DNA of 64,000 nt from Tritrichomonas musculus (GCA_039105265.1 JAPFFF010000043.1:1179501-1243500); one strand, 5' to 3'; shown: positions 41,945 to 53,530, numbered from the stretch's first letter. Notes: generated by a model not told the origin, from the sequence alone. Translations and numbers: made by a program.

Positions 41945-42182
41945 GCATGATTGATGGTATAGAAATTTCTTTTAGTTTAGAGCATGATTGAAACATAAAT
42001 TCATCAATCATAGTAATTCTATCATGATAATGTTCTTGCAAATGAACTTGGTTTGATTGAATCAACTGAAGAACGAATGAAAATTTGTTTCAAAAGTAAA
42101 CAGTCATTAAAGGCATATTCTTCAATTGTTGTTGCAGATTGAGTATCTTTATTCTCAACAATGACAATTAAACTTTTTCAAA
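41945..42182 (-). pseudogene. BspA-like gene fragment, inverted copy
   Basis: The minus strand reads IVIVENKDTQSATTIEEYAF then NDCLLLKQIFIRSSVDSIKP, matching the plus-strand fragment at 38237-38475 at most positions over about 240 bp. The two form a diverged inverted repeat about 3.5 kb apart. Confidence 0.6.
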
Positions 42183-42340
42183 AAACTTATGATCTCATTT
42201 TAAAGATATTGTATTTTCATTTTTATATGTACAGCAGTTTGCTGCTCTTAATATGAATATAAATGATTTACATGATTTCATAGAATGACTCAATAAATAT
42301 GAGCAATAAATAAATGATTTTTTAGTTTATTTATAGCTGA

Positions 42341-42571
42341 TTATAAAACTGATATGGTGGAAATATTGGATGCTTTCGCAATTAGATCTTTGACAAAACT
42401 AGAATAATTAGGCGATGTTATATTTGTTATTGTATGCCTGACAGCTTTAGGCCTCCAATCACATGGTTTCTTTCCTCTATACAATCTAAAATTAACTTCA
42501 GGTCTGCAAGTCCATCCTGCGACATTTTGAATGTATCTGAAAGTGCCTTTGAGGTTTAATTCACTAAATAA
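42341..42571 (-). pseudogene. C-terminal end of the giant AAA/vWA protein, beyond an in-frame TAA
   Basis: In the same frame as the ORF ending at 42572, 76 further codons read like conserved protein (LFSELNLKGTFRYIQNVAGW, then TCRPEVNF…GKKPCDWRPKAVRHT…) before a stop at 42341-42343. The joint IIDCGFS(stop)LFSELNLKGT strongly suggests that one sense codon has become TAA. The true C-terminus is therefore probably here. Confidence 0.7.
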
Positions 42572-45500
42572 TTAAGAGAATCCACAATCTATAATAATAT
42601 CACCTGTTCCTGTTTTCAAATTGGCTGAATAAAATAGGATTGTAATGCCTCCATCTGAATCAATTGCAAATGGCTTAAAAGGTAAAATCTTTTCTTTATA
42701 ATTACTATCTGTTTTGACATTTATGTTTTCAACAAATGAAAGTGTTTTACCTTCATTAAGCGTTACTATATTGTGCCAAATTGGGTTTCTTTCTAAATCT
42801 CTGAAAAGTTGCGGACTTCTATTAAATATTTGTTCTTTCTTTAATTCACCAAAAACATCACCGGATAAATTTTTACCTCCTTTATGATTTCCATGTATTT
42901 GGAAATTAACTTTACCTGATGGACATTTTTCTTCATTTTCAAATCTTACTTTATTTAAAAACAGGTTAACATGGAATGTATATGGATCACTATCTGCCCA
43001 GAAAACAAGAGAACCGCCATTCTTCCAGAATTTTATTAGCACATCAATAAATTGCTCTACGATGTATTTATTTGAACTTCTTTGTCCAGTTGGAAGTTGT
43101 TCAGGATGACGACCACAAATGATCCAAACTGCGTAATATTCGCATAAATCATTATTTGATTTTGTAATTTCATGAATTGCATCTTCATAATTTTGAACAA
43201 CTGTTAGTGTGATTCCAAAGAACTTAACTGCTTCATTTATGCATTCTTTTCTTCCACTTTCATAATTTTCAAAGATGTATTTTTTATTTAATTGTGGGTC
43301 ACCGCAAATCGTGTCATCGCACAATTGAACAATAAGGATTTTCTGTGTTCTTAAACAGTCTTTAATATAGAGTTCAGTGTCTTCCCCTTGAGGATTGACA
43401 AAACCTTTTTTAACTACTTTTCTTGTATCTTGCTTCTCATATACGAAATCACTAAAAGCATCAATTGTTGGTATAATTTTTGACAGTTCTTCACAGAATA
43501 ATGCAAACAATGGTCTTTCAGTACTCCTAGATACTTGTTCCATTGCACTTATAAGGTCTTTAGATTCCAAAGAATGACTTAGACAAAACATTTTATCTGA
43601 ATAATCAAAATTGTTATTTGTTAACAATTGAGAAACACCTTTCATTACATTTGATGGATTTCCTGCAAATACATATTGTGGGAAAAGTTTTTCAATACCT
43701 TTTGGATATATGCCCATTCCAATTCCAAAAGTGATCATTCCGAATTGAACACAATTATTAACACATTCAATAATGCGTGGTCTTTCTGATGCTTGATAAA
43801 GACCATCAGTAAGAACAAACATCATACTACTATCGCATTCCATAGTTCTCATTCTTCGAAGATCAAATGCGGTGTGTATTGCTGATGCTAAGTCAGAATG
43901 GTGTAATGATGGATGTATATTTTGTAAAACAGAGAATAGAGAATCCCAAAGCTGTGATCTTTCTGCTAATGCATATGAAGTTTTAAGTTGAGAGCAGAGA
44001 ACAATAGGAGATGAATTTGTAGCAATAATCAGATCAAAACATGGGAGATCAATTGAGCCCAATGAAACGAGAACAGATTTAATTGTTTGGAATGAATGAG
44101 CAGATGAAAGAGGATTAAAACATGAATATGATGCATCAATAACGACTGTTACACCATAATTTCGAATAAGACCTCCTTTCTCTTCTAAATAAATCATAGG
44201 ATCAGGAACTGAGTTAATTAAATTGAGAATAAGAGCAGTGACATCAATATTAGTTTCTGTTAATAGATTTGCTTGAGGAGCTTTATTTATCTTGAAGATT
44301 TTTTTGAGAGATGTTCTGTTAATATTCTTTCCACTTTGAATGAAATCTTTAAGGAAATCTCTATACTCATTTTCAAGAGAATTGTCAACTTGACAAGTTG
44401 TAATTCGATTAAGTTTATTATAAAATAGTTTTGAATCAACTTGATCAAATACTGATTTGACATTTTTAAGAACATCTGATCGTTGAACATATAGATCTTT
44501 ATTATCATCATATTTTTCGTTCATGTATTTCTTAAATATATTTATTGATTTCAATCTTTCTTCTTCTGGAATTTCAAAAAGAGGAAATCTATAATGGCTA
44601 TCAATGATCATATGTTCATCATCTATTCTATTACTTCTTTTCATAACATTCTCAAATAATTCTAACAAATATCCTAATGTATCTAAATTAGCATAAATTT
44701 TAGCAACTTTAACAACAGAATTTTTTCCATTTGTTTCTTTCTCAAATGTATCCCAAATATTTTCAAGGAAAACAAGATTTTTTCTAACGAGTTCTGAAGA
44801 TTTAATGAAAACAAATCCAAATGAAAGTTGAGAATATTTGAATAATTCTGACCAACCTTTAATTTTAACTAAATTCTCATCAAGGCCATCAGTAAATGTG
44901 AAAATGGCACGATTTCTCCTTTCATCATTTGGAAATGCCATTGAATTGATTGCATATTCTATACATCCTGGTAATTTTGCTCTGAATCGTTTGATATGGA
45001 TACAATCACTTATTCTTTGAAGCGCTCTATACGAGTGTGGTTCTTCGAATGGTTTTACTATTGCTTTAAAGTTTTGGTCACCAATTACAGCTGCAGAATA
45101 AGGAATATCAAGTGTAGTAAGTGCATCTGTAAGCCCACAAATAATTAATAGATTAAACATTTTATTTTTATCGCTGATAAATGCACTACAATCAATAAGA
45201 ATATTAACACACATAGTTGAATAGGGAAGATCTAAATCAGATGCAACTTTAATAAATTCTTGACTTATTTTAAAACTCTGTTTCATTAATGGCAAGATTG
45301 GGTAATCATCTACTTCTAAATGAACATCTGGCATTAAATATTCCATTTCGAAAGTTCGGCTGGTGTAGGGTAGAATTTCCAATGTTTTTTCTCGATCAGT
45401 TGTTTTCATAAAATGTATTGCTTGTTCAATTCCATCTCTTTCATTTAATTCATGGATCATGCCATCAAATATTTGTGGATCGACGGATACTTGATGACAT

Positions 45501-48500
45501 TCTCCTGATGGTCTACAAATAATAATATTTTCATCATCAGATTGATTGATTTCATATACTTCATCATCTTCATCTTTAGAATCATCATTGATCTGGAAAT
45601 GAATGTATGCAACTTCCGAAAATGTTTCTTCTTTCTTTACAACATCATCTATTTTATCATCAAATTCAGATAAATCAATTTCTTTTGATAATTCTTCAAG
45701 CATTTGTTTTTGTATTATATCTTTATTTGTATTTATATATGAATTCAAATAATATAGATGAAAACTGCGACATAAAACCTTGTAGATAGATTCTATAGAC
45801 TTTCCATGTTTTTTTATATGACGATCAAATTCTTTTAGAATAAATGTTAATGTTCTTGCAGTAAATTGAGTAGCAGTAGCATATGAATCTTTGTTTTTTA
45901 GACAATCTTTTTTAATAAATTGGTGAACATTAGATATTCCTTTACCAAGAATATTTGCTAAATTGTTATCATAGTTATAGTTTATAAAAGCTCCTTTTAA
46001 AAACTCTTCTGATGATTTTTTTGTTGAATCTAATGGAGGAAGAGTAAATAAAAAGCATTTATTCAAGAAATTAGGACTCATTTCTCTATAAGTAGTGTTT
46101 GATGATGGATTATAAGTAATAAAAATTTGAAAATCTTCATGAATTTTTCTACTGTTTGGTTTGTTTCTAGAAAAGAAATTATTTTCTCCACTTTCAAATA
46201 AATCGATTTCTGGATTATCTCCACATAAAAATGAAAGTTTTTCTTCAATCTCTGGTGGTGCTGAACCAAGATCTTCCAAAACAACCCATTCACCATTTTC
46301 CATTGCTCTAATAAATGCTGATTCTACATGATGAGATCGTTTACATGGTGACATAGTTTGTTTAATTTTTTCTTTGGCTCTCTGTAGTAATTCTTTTGAG
46401 TTATCTGATATTGATTCATTTTTTTCATAACTATTTATTTTTTCTAACAACTCGCAGAATTGTTTAGGTTTCCATTCTTTGTATGGAATTGAAAAATTCT
46501 TTTTAATAAATGCTTTTAATTCATCGAATGCTTGTAAATCTGAAAAAGCAATTAGGAACTCTTTTTCATCTTTTTCTGTTATTTCATTCTTTACAATGGA
46601 TTGTCCTGTAAAAATAGACATGTTAGAATCACTATTCATTTGATAAACATTTAATTTTCTTCCAAGCATTTTTGCAAATAGTCGTATTATATGAGATTTT
46701 CCAGATGCAGTTGAACCTTGAATAATGCATGGACGTTTGGATAGTACAGCACATATTAAGAAGAGTAAACATTGCCCTTGTTCATCTGTTAATGTTTTTA
46801 ATTTTTCTATAATTGTCGGATTATATTCATTTAATCTAAGAGTTGGTTGAAGAATTTTTAAAAGATCAAGTTCCTCCAATACTTTTATGTTAATTTCATG
46901 TTGCAAAAATCTAAATCCAAATAGCATTTTCAATATTAGATCTTTATCTAAAAATCCATTTGTAACTGTTCTGAGAATGATATATTTGCTGATATCATAT
47001 AATGTAACAGCAGATGATGCATTGTTTTGCGATGCAAACTTTTTGGTAATTTTATATGCATGGTGAAAACTAATGACTTCATTTCTGAAATCTGTTGGTT
47101 GAAATAGAGCTTGAATGATATTTAAAACATCTGATTTCTTAGGATTTTCAACTATATGATATATTGATGAATATATTAATGATGTAGGCAATTTTTCACG
47201 ATCTGATATACCATTTTGAGGATTAAATAAGCCAATTACATTTATTTCGCCTTTTGGATGAGTTGTACCATCTGGAAGAGAAAATTCGTTTTGTGAACAG
47301 TCAAATAAAGATGTAAATTTTTCTAAAACTGCTGGTGAAGCATTATTTAAATTGTGCAAAACGAAAATAGTATTATTGTTTGCAGAATTAGATTTAATTG
47401 CTTTTGCTAATTTGGTGAAATTGGGTTTTACATGAATGTTATTCATTTCATCATGTTCAATTGAAACTTTTCCTAATAAATCATCAACTTTGGTGGATTT
47501 TGACAAAACAATATTGTTAACTTCATAGCCAAGATGTTTTGCAACATATTCAATAGCTTTTTGTTTTCCTTGACCTGCATTTCCTTCTAGAATAACTGGG
47601 ATTTTGGCCGAAATTCCAAAGTGAATAATATCTAACATATCAACAAATGTAGGGGTGTATGCAACATTTAAATCAACATCATTTACACTTGTTGAGTGAA
47701 TATGTAAGCCAGTAATTTTTGATTCAAGTACTTGGAAACCATCTTTATTTGTAATTAAAAATGGGCTTTCGTTATTTGGATTCAAAAATTGTGATGGAAG
47801 AGGAACATTAATTTCATTAAATATGGTGTTAATTTTTTCTTTATATTCAGTTCGCCTTTCAAGAAGCCCAAAGAAAATACGATATAATACAATGCCTAGA
47901 ATATTCTTTGGTGGAATTGATGAAAAAGTTCTAATCAGTCTAGAGCAAATTTCGAGAATATTAATTAGTTTAGTAAATGGCATTGTCTTTTTAAAATGAA
48001 TTTGAACTGATTTTGAAAAATCAATGATTAGATCAATAATTTCATTTGATAAATTTTTGGAATTAATAATATTATAACTTTTAAGTGCATTCGCTTGTTC
48101 ATCTTTTTTATATTCTGATGTATTAATAACTGTGAAACCTGATAAAACATCTTCTGACAATTTATTTGCAGAATTTGGAGGGCATGTTCCAAAAACACGG
48201 GAAAATGAGCTAAAGCCAGATAATTCTTTTTGGTCACTTTTGGTAATAGTGTCATGAATATCTTCAAATACAGTTATATTATGCTTTCCCGTTAGTAATT
48301 CATTGAACCTTTCGATAACAGTTGTTTGAAGGTTAGAAATATCTTTAAGAATAATACAATCGCCTTGAAGAATAGGTAATAAGATAAGTCCTGGCCTACA
48401 TTCAATAACCATATTTGATAAAACGTTTTGGTCATTACCTTTAGTAGAATTGTTGAATAATTTTTCAGTTAAACGATGAACTGTTGTAGCAAATGATGGA

Positions 48501-48600
48501 TAAATATGAAGATATTTCTGAGTTTCAGCGGAAATATCAGATTTAACAAGTTTTCTTTTTGATAATTTATCTTTTAGCCAGTGTTTGCACTTTTGCTATT
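42572..48600 (-). CDS. Giant midasin-related AAA/von Willebrand A protein, main part
   Basis: The open frame runs from about 48600; its first ATG, at 48412, gives 1946 residues. In order from that ATG: second half of AAA module 4 with a Walker B-like GDCIILKDISNL (17-28); AAA5 with Walker A EGNAGQGK (276-283) and IFVLHNL (349-355); AAA6 with Walker A GSTASGKS (566-573) and WVVLEDL (709-715); an acidic segment (about 940-965); a first vWA domain (about 1066-1230, site altered to DCSAF); a second vWA domain (about 1418-1600) with an intact metal site DASYS; and an amidotransferase-like C-terminal domain (about 1690-1946) with WIICGRHPEQLP and GGSLVFWADSDP. Six AAA modules plus vWA is the plan of midasin, the ribosome-assembly ATPase, but the second vWA and C-terminal domain differ, so this is a relative, not a certain orthologue. 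The upstream parts are at 49949-53530. Confidence 0.8.
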
Positions 48601-48734
48601 TGATATTTCAAAAATCATCAAAATTCATCAAAAATTCATCAAATATTTCAGTAAAATATCAGAATATTTCCAATAATATTATTTTCATCTGGTTAACAAT
48701 TATAATTTAAAAAAAATCTGGAAAAATAACGAAT

Positions 48735-48980
48735 AATATATACGATTATTTTTCATTTAATTTCTTGATATTTTTCATTCAATTTTTGCTATTTTTCATT
48801 CAATTTCTTGATATTTTTCCTTCAATTTCTTGAAATTTTTTCATTGAAAATTGAATGCTGAAATTTCAAGAATTTGAATGAAAAATAGCAAAAATTGAAT
48901 TAAAAATAGCAAAAATTGAATAGAAAATATCACAAATTGAATAAAAAATAGCAAGATATTGAATAAAAAATGATCGTAAA
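48735..48980. repeat. Tandem and inverted repeat array (hairpin)
   Basis: The first half repeats units like TTGATATTTTTCATTCAATT about four times (20-22 bp). The second half repeats the inverted form (AAAAATAGCAAAAATTGAAT) about five times, with the switch near 48850. The whole could fold into a long imperfect hairpin. Confidence 0.7.
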
Positions 48981-49190
48981 ACGATTTTTGTAAATCTATA
49001 TACAAGGCTTGGTTAACCATTTTAAATATGCGGTTTTAAATAAATGAAAAAATTATTTTTTTTAAAAAAAAAACTAAAGGCAAGCTTAATAACTAAAGAG
49101 TTTATTGAATATTAATAGAAAACCTTTAACAAAAACCAAAATGTGTTTTAAGGTAATTTTGTATAATTTAAGCAAAAGCTCTGTTTTAGT

Positions 49191-49397
49191 CTAGCAAATA
49201 TTGCAGCAAGGTTCTTTCCAATTTTTACATCTGAAGTTGATGCAGAGATGGCATTCTAGCAGATTAAATGACCTTTTGATTCCAGAAACAAGATAAATCC
49301 AAAAACAATAATTAATGAACAGAAAAGGAATACTCAGTATAATTCTGATTTTTTAGTCACAAAGTGGTATTATCCCAATCATAAATCAAAATCTTAA
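49191..49397 (+). pseudogene. hAT transposase C-terminal remnant
   Basis: One frame reads LANIAARFFPIFTSEVDAEM (AF), then a stop, QIK, a stop, PFDSRNKINPKTIINEQKRN and …NSDFLVTKWYYPN. Hydrophobic-then-SE-x-D-A-E-x-A-F followed by R-N-K-I-N-P-x-T matches the hAT C-terminal dimerisation region. Two internal stops show decay. It supports a DNA-transposon origin for the surrounding insertion. Confidence 0.5.
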
Positions 49398-49948
49398 TAA
49401 ACATATTTAATAATTAACAAATTTTTTATTTTATATTTATCATATTTGCTTTTTATCACTTTTATTATTAAATATATTTCAATTTTAAAACACTGAACGA
49501 AGATTGATGAAAAAAAGATATTATTATTACTATATATTTAAAGAAAAATCTAATATAATATAGTTTTTATACCAATATATGCATTTTATCTTGAAAAATA
49601 AGCTTATTATATTCATATGTCTCAAAGATAATCAGATATATAAAAAACTTTCATTTTTTGAAAATATAATATTTGAGATATTTTCCATTCTAATTTACCC
49701 ATTTAGCGCATTTGTTAATACTCCTTTTGAATCTGCCTCTAGTTCGATTGGCCGATGTACTGAATTTTTTTAAATTTATATTTTTAAAATATCCAAAGTT
49801 GATTTTCTTATATCTCACAAACAATTGTTTAGTATATAGCAGTGTTTTTAATATATTTCAAAAAATATTTTAAAATACTCATATATATGGTTTGCTGAAA
49901 TTTAACAAAAAAATGGTTACATTTATTATTTTATAAAAACTTGAAATA

Positions 49949-50880
49949 TCAAATTTCAAGAGTGACATACACTGCTTTTAGCTCCGTAATTTTTTTACCA
50001 TCATAAATATGGCATATCCTAAATATTAAATCTAAATAAAAATGTTTTGCTTCTGATTTTGTGAGAAATGCTGATGATCCAATTAGTTGAGAAACTGAAG
50101 TTTCTTGCGTGGAGGCAATTACTTTAGCTTTTTGTAAATATAGTTTAGATATAAACATTTTATATCCAGATGGACCCATTAAAAGAATTGGTTCTGATGA
50201 ATCTGATAAAAGGATTTGGAAAATGCATTCCAATAATGATGGTAAACCTGAAAATTCTTGAATATAATGTTCGAAATTAGGGAACAATGTTGTGCTAATA
50301 CCTATATCTCCTTTCATAATATATGAACCTTTTCCGAAATTTTGAATTGATGCTTCGGCTAAATAACTATTTTTGAGTTTGTTTCTTTCTTCGCGATGGA
50401 GAGTAAAAATATTGCCAATCATTTCCAAAACTGTGTCAAAGATTTCATGGAGTTCACTTTTATCAACAGGTGCCAATGTATAGAATAAAACATTGTAATA
50501 AAATGTTATGCCTTTGTAATCGTCATTTTGTTCGTCTTGATGGTGAATTCTTTTGAATAGTTTTGTAACATCACGAAGAGACCATTGAGGTATAATCTTT
50601 TGCATTCCATGATTTAAATTAATCATATATTTTCCTACATTACGAGCATCATCTAAAGTAAAACTTGGTTTTATACTAGAATTATAATGATATAAATTAT
50701 TGGATATATCAACGCAAATAGTTGATATATCTTCGTGTTGTAGAACAGGATAATATAAAACTCTGAAACGAGATGCAATAGATGATGGGATGACATTTCG
50801 CCCAATTGTTCCTGGCTCATTTTGGCATGCGACAAAAAAGAAATCTGGATGGATTTTGATTGATTCACCAACACCAGAAA
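49949..50880 (-). pseudogene. Giant AAA protein, piece with the first half of AAA module 4
   Basis: From just after a frame break at a run of seven A near 50880, the frame is open to 49949 and reads IFISGVGESIKIHP, …FFVACQNEPGTIGR…, a helical region, then ILLMGPSGYKMFISKLYLQK, a degenerate Walker A of AAA module 4, and ends …KKITELKAVYVTL at the insertion. The ATG at 50626 is internal. Upstream the protein continues in the ORF at 50865-52388. Confidence 0.7.
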
Positions 50881-52388
50881 TGAATATTTTTTTCTCCTAT
50901 ACAAGGTTCAAGTGCAGGAGCAAGAGATTTCATTGTCGATATAGTTGATAAATTCATTTCATCAGCAATAAATGTACAACCATTTTTTAAAGCAGTAGTT
51001 AATGGACCATTTACAAAAGCAACTTTACCATTTAATATTGTTGTTGTTCCATAAATATTATTTGACTTTGTTCCAGCATAAAAAGAAAGCATTAAACACT
51101 GCAAACTACGATTTTGTTGATTCCTCCTCAATCTTCCGAATGCCCTTGCGGCTGATGTTTTTCCAACACCTGTTCCTCCATATACAACAAGCGGTTGATT
51201 AATTACTGAAGCAGCATATAATTTTGCAATGTATGAACGAAGTGGAGGAGAATCTTCGAAAAAGTATTGGCCATCATCATTATTATTTGCTGCAACTAAC
51301 CTTTTAATAAAGAAGTCTTCAATTTCTTTTGGAACATCAAAGTCATTAGTTTTCACTACAAAATCTGTTGCAAATTTAACTATTTTTTCTTGGTTTATTC
51401 CAGAAAACAAATTGACATATTTGCTTACTGCTTTACATAATCGAGAAAGTTTAAACATTGTTGCTAAATGTTCATCATTAGATAAAGTTTCTTTTTTGAT
51501 TTGTTTAAATGAATTGAAAACAAGATCAATCAAATCTGATGATGGCTTTAATTCAATTTCACTGGATATGGATTCATTTTCAACAGGCGCATTTACTGTA
51601 TTTTCACCACAATTGGTAGTCTGATTGTTTGTTATTATATCATCAGGCTCTTCTTCTTCTAATTCTCCAAAATCAAAATCTTCTTCTTCTTCTTCATTAA
51701 CTTTCTCTTGATTTGAATTTATTGATGAATGAGATGATGAAGTTAAATTAACTTTCATTAGCAATTCAATCAATTCTTTAAGCTTATCATCTGTAATATC
51801 TTCCAATTGATCTTCAAGAACAATAACATTAAATCTATTAACAAATGCAGGGGACATTTGATTTATTTTATCTATTCTGCAAGTACAAAGCATGCGGAAA
51901 TCTGGATCTATTTCGATTGGTTCTCCTTGTGGATTTTCAGGAATTTCGAATACTTTTGTGTCTGCATTATATTTTTCATCAAAAAGACTGTTTAATCTTT
52001 CACAGACTATTGATGGTATTTCATTTATACTATCCAAAACAACACATTTACCTTGTTGAATTGCTAATGCCAGCAATCCAAGCTTGAAAACAATGAGAGC
52101 TTTTTCTGAACCAATATTATCTGAAGGCATCAGACTACCAATAAGGTCTGAACATTTTGTTTCTTCAGTGCAAATAAAAAATAATTCATCGTTATTTTTT
52201 ACTGTTTTATTATAAAATTGTGAAACCCATCTGGCAACCTGCGTAATTCCGTTTCCTTCTGATCCAGTTAATATAACATGTCGTCTGTTTTGAAAAGAAA
52301 ACGTTATTGCTTTAAGAGCTTCTTCTAGGTTGTTATTATGGAAACATTTTGGAAATCTATATGGATACTCAAACTCTGATGGCTTCAT
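50865..52388 (-). CDS. Giant AAA protein, piece with AAA modules 2 and 3
   Basis: A 507-residue ORF. AAA2 has a degenerate Walker A (LTGSEGNGIT, no lysine) and CVVLDSINEI. An acidic linker (EEEEEDFDFGELEEEEPDD, about 234-252) follows. AAA3 has a canonical Walker A GGTGVGKT and Walker B TFIADEMN. The frame is lost near 50880 at a run of seven A and ends IHFWCW. The ATG of this ORF overlaps the stop of the upstream ORF as ATGA (52385-52388), so the two may be separated only by a frame break. The mix of canonical and degenerate ATP sites is usual in dynein/midasin-type rings. Confidence 0.75.
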   Translation of the reverse strand: MKPSEFEYPYRFPKCFHNNNLEEALKAITFSFQNRRHVILTGSEGNGITQVARWVSQFYNKTVKNNDELFFICTEETKCSDLIGSLMPSDNIGSEKALIVFKLGLLALAIQQGKCVVLDSINEIPSIVCERLNSLFDEKYNADTKVFEIPENPQGEPIEIDPDFRMLCTCRIDKINQMSPAFVNRFNVIVLEDQLEDITDDKLKELIELLMKVNLTSSSHSSINSNQEKVNEEEEEDFDFGELEEEEPDDIITNNQTTNCGENTVNAPVENESISSEIELKPSSDLIDLVFNSFKQIKKETLSNDEHLATMFKLSRLCKAVSKYVNLFSGINQEKIVKFATDFVVKTNDFDVPKEIEDFFIKRLVAANNNDDGQYFFEDSPPLRSYIAKLYAASVINQPLVVYGGTGVGKTSAARAFGRLRRNQQNRSLQCLMLSFYAGTKSNNIYGTTTILNGKVAFVNGPLTTALKNGCTFIADEMNLSTISTMKSLAPALEPCIGEKNIHFWCW

Positions 52389-53530
52389 ATCTTTGAAACT
52401 TTCAAAAGAAAGGAAAAATTTTTTAAGTTTTCTTTTTGTCGTTTTTTATAACGTGCTCCATAAACTGTCATTATAGTATCATAACAATTATTGCCGTTAG
52501 CAAGTGCATGAACTGCGGCAGCAATTTCTCTGATAGTAAAGCATTGAACATCTTCTTTAACATCATCTCTTGATGACCAAGTCATATGGAAGTCAACTAA
52601 ATCCTGAATAAACTGATCAGATGCATTATAATGGAAAGATTTTGTAAGACCTTTTGCAATTTCGACTAATTCATCTTTGCCAAATGATGGAAAATCAATG
52701 ATCTGAAATCTGGAGAGAAATGCTGGATCCAAATCTTGCCTTTTAGCAGCAAAAAGACCTTTATTTGGGTTTTGTGTTGCAATTAATCTGAAATCTGAAT
52801 GCATTGGAATTTCCATTAAAGGCATTCCTGGCATTTCAACACTGATTTTTTTGCTATCTAGTGCATCACCAATGAATTTCAAACATTCATTACTTGCTAA
52901 GTTAATGTTGTTAAGTAAAAGTATGCATCCATTTTCATATGCATATCTAAATGGACCAATAGCCATTGATAATCCAGCCCATGAATCTACATCAGCATTA
53001 TATCTACCAAGAAGATCTGAAGCTTTTGTTTCAGAACAAAAGTCGAATTTCAGAAATTGTTTTCTTGTCAATTTGCAAATTATTTCTGATGATAAAGTTT
53101 TTGATGTGCCTGTTGGCCCTTCTAATAAAACAGGAACTCCTGATTTTAAATAGTAATATAGTGTTGTTAATCTTTCAATTGCTTTTTGTGTAAAAATAAA
53201 ACTTTTACTGCATAATCCCTCATTGGCGAAATTATGAACTTTTTTGGTAATTTGATCATAGTTTTCTTTAACTTTTTTGATTATAAATGCAACATTTTTT
53301 ATTAATAGGTTATCATTAATAATTAGAGATAATAATTTTGCATTTTGGTGATCTTTTTCTGCAGCCATATTAATGTATTTTTTGGCTTCTTCAATATCGC
53401 GTTCGCAATTATCTTCTCCGTTGAACTTTTTACGTCCATATAAATACATCATATTGATGTCGCCTTCATCTGCAAGTTTTTTTATTTGGAGTAGATTGAA
53501 TTCTCCAATAGACGGTAAAATTAAGCTCAT
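52385..53530 (-). CDS. Giant AAA protein, N-terminal piece with Sel1-like repeat and AAA module 1
   Basis: A 381-residue ORF from the ATG at 53530. It has a Sel1-like helical repeat (about 18-65, GDINMMYLYGRKKFNGED… EEAKKYINMAAEKDHQNAK), then AAA module 1: Walker A-like GPTGTSKT (138-145), LGRYNADVDSWAGLS, a Walker B position changed to CILLLNNINL, and sensor-like RLIATQNPNKG. The ORF ends …LLKVSKI at a TGA overlapping the next ATG. The degenerate Walker B suggests this module binds rather than hydrolyses ATP, as in midasin-family AAA1. This is the likely true start of the ~11-kb gene. Confidence 0.75.
   Translation of the reverse strand: MSLILPSIGEFNLLQIKKLADEGDINMMYLYGRKKFNGEDNCERDIEEAKKYINMAAEKDHQNAKLLSLIINDNLLIKNVAFIIKKVKENYDQITKKVHNFANEGLCSKSFIFTQKAIERLTTLYYYLKSGVPVLLEGPTGTSKTLSSEIICKLTRKQFLKFDFCSETKASDLLGRYNADVDSWAGLSMAIGPFRYAYENGCILLLNNINLASNECLKFIGDALDSKKISVEMPGMPLMEIPMHSDFRLIATQNPNKGLFAAKRQDLDPAFLSRFQIIDFPSFGKDELVEIAKGLTKSFHYNASDQFIQDLVDFHMTWSSRDDVKEDVQCFTIREIAAAVHALANGNNCYDTIMTVYGARYKKRQKENLKNFSFLLKVSKI

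Larger units (their letters stand above)
48598..49954. mobile_element. Insertion inside AAA module 4, with hAT-like remnant
   Basis: The AAA-protein reading stops at about 49950 and resumes at about 48600. The outer 14 bases of the intervening DNA are perfect inverted repeats (ATTTGATATTTCAA at 48598-48611 and inverted at 49941-49954), although the motif is nearly a palindrome itself. The module's Walker A half lies on one side and its Walker B half on the other. Inside is a hAT-transposase-like remnant (49191-49397) and a hairpin array (48735-48980). No clear target duplication was found. I read it as a decayed non-autonomous DNA transposon. Confidence 0.55.

Noticed and set aside
50671-50904. 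Separate 77-residue ORF on the minus strand
   Set aside because: It is a shifted frame across the break in the giant AAA gene; the protein-like reading continues in the frame that ends at 49949.
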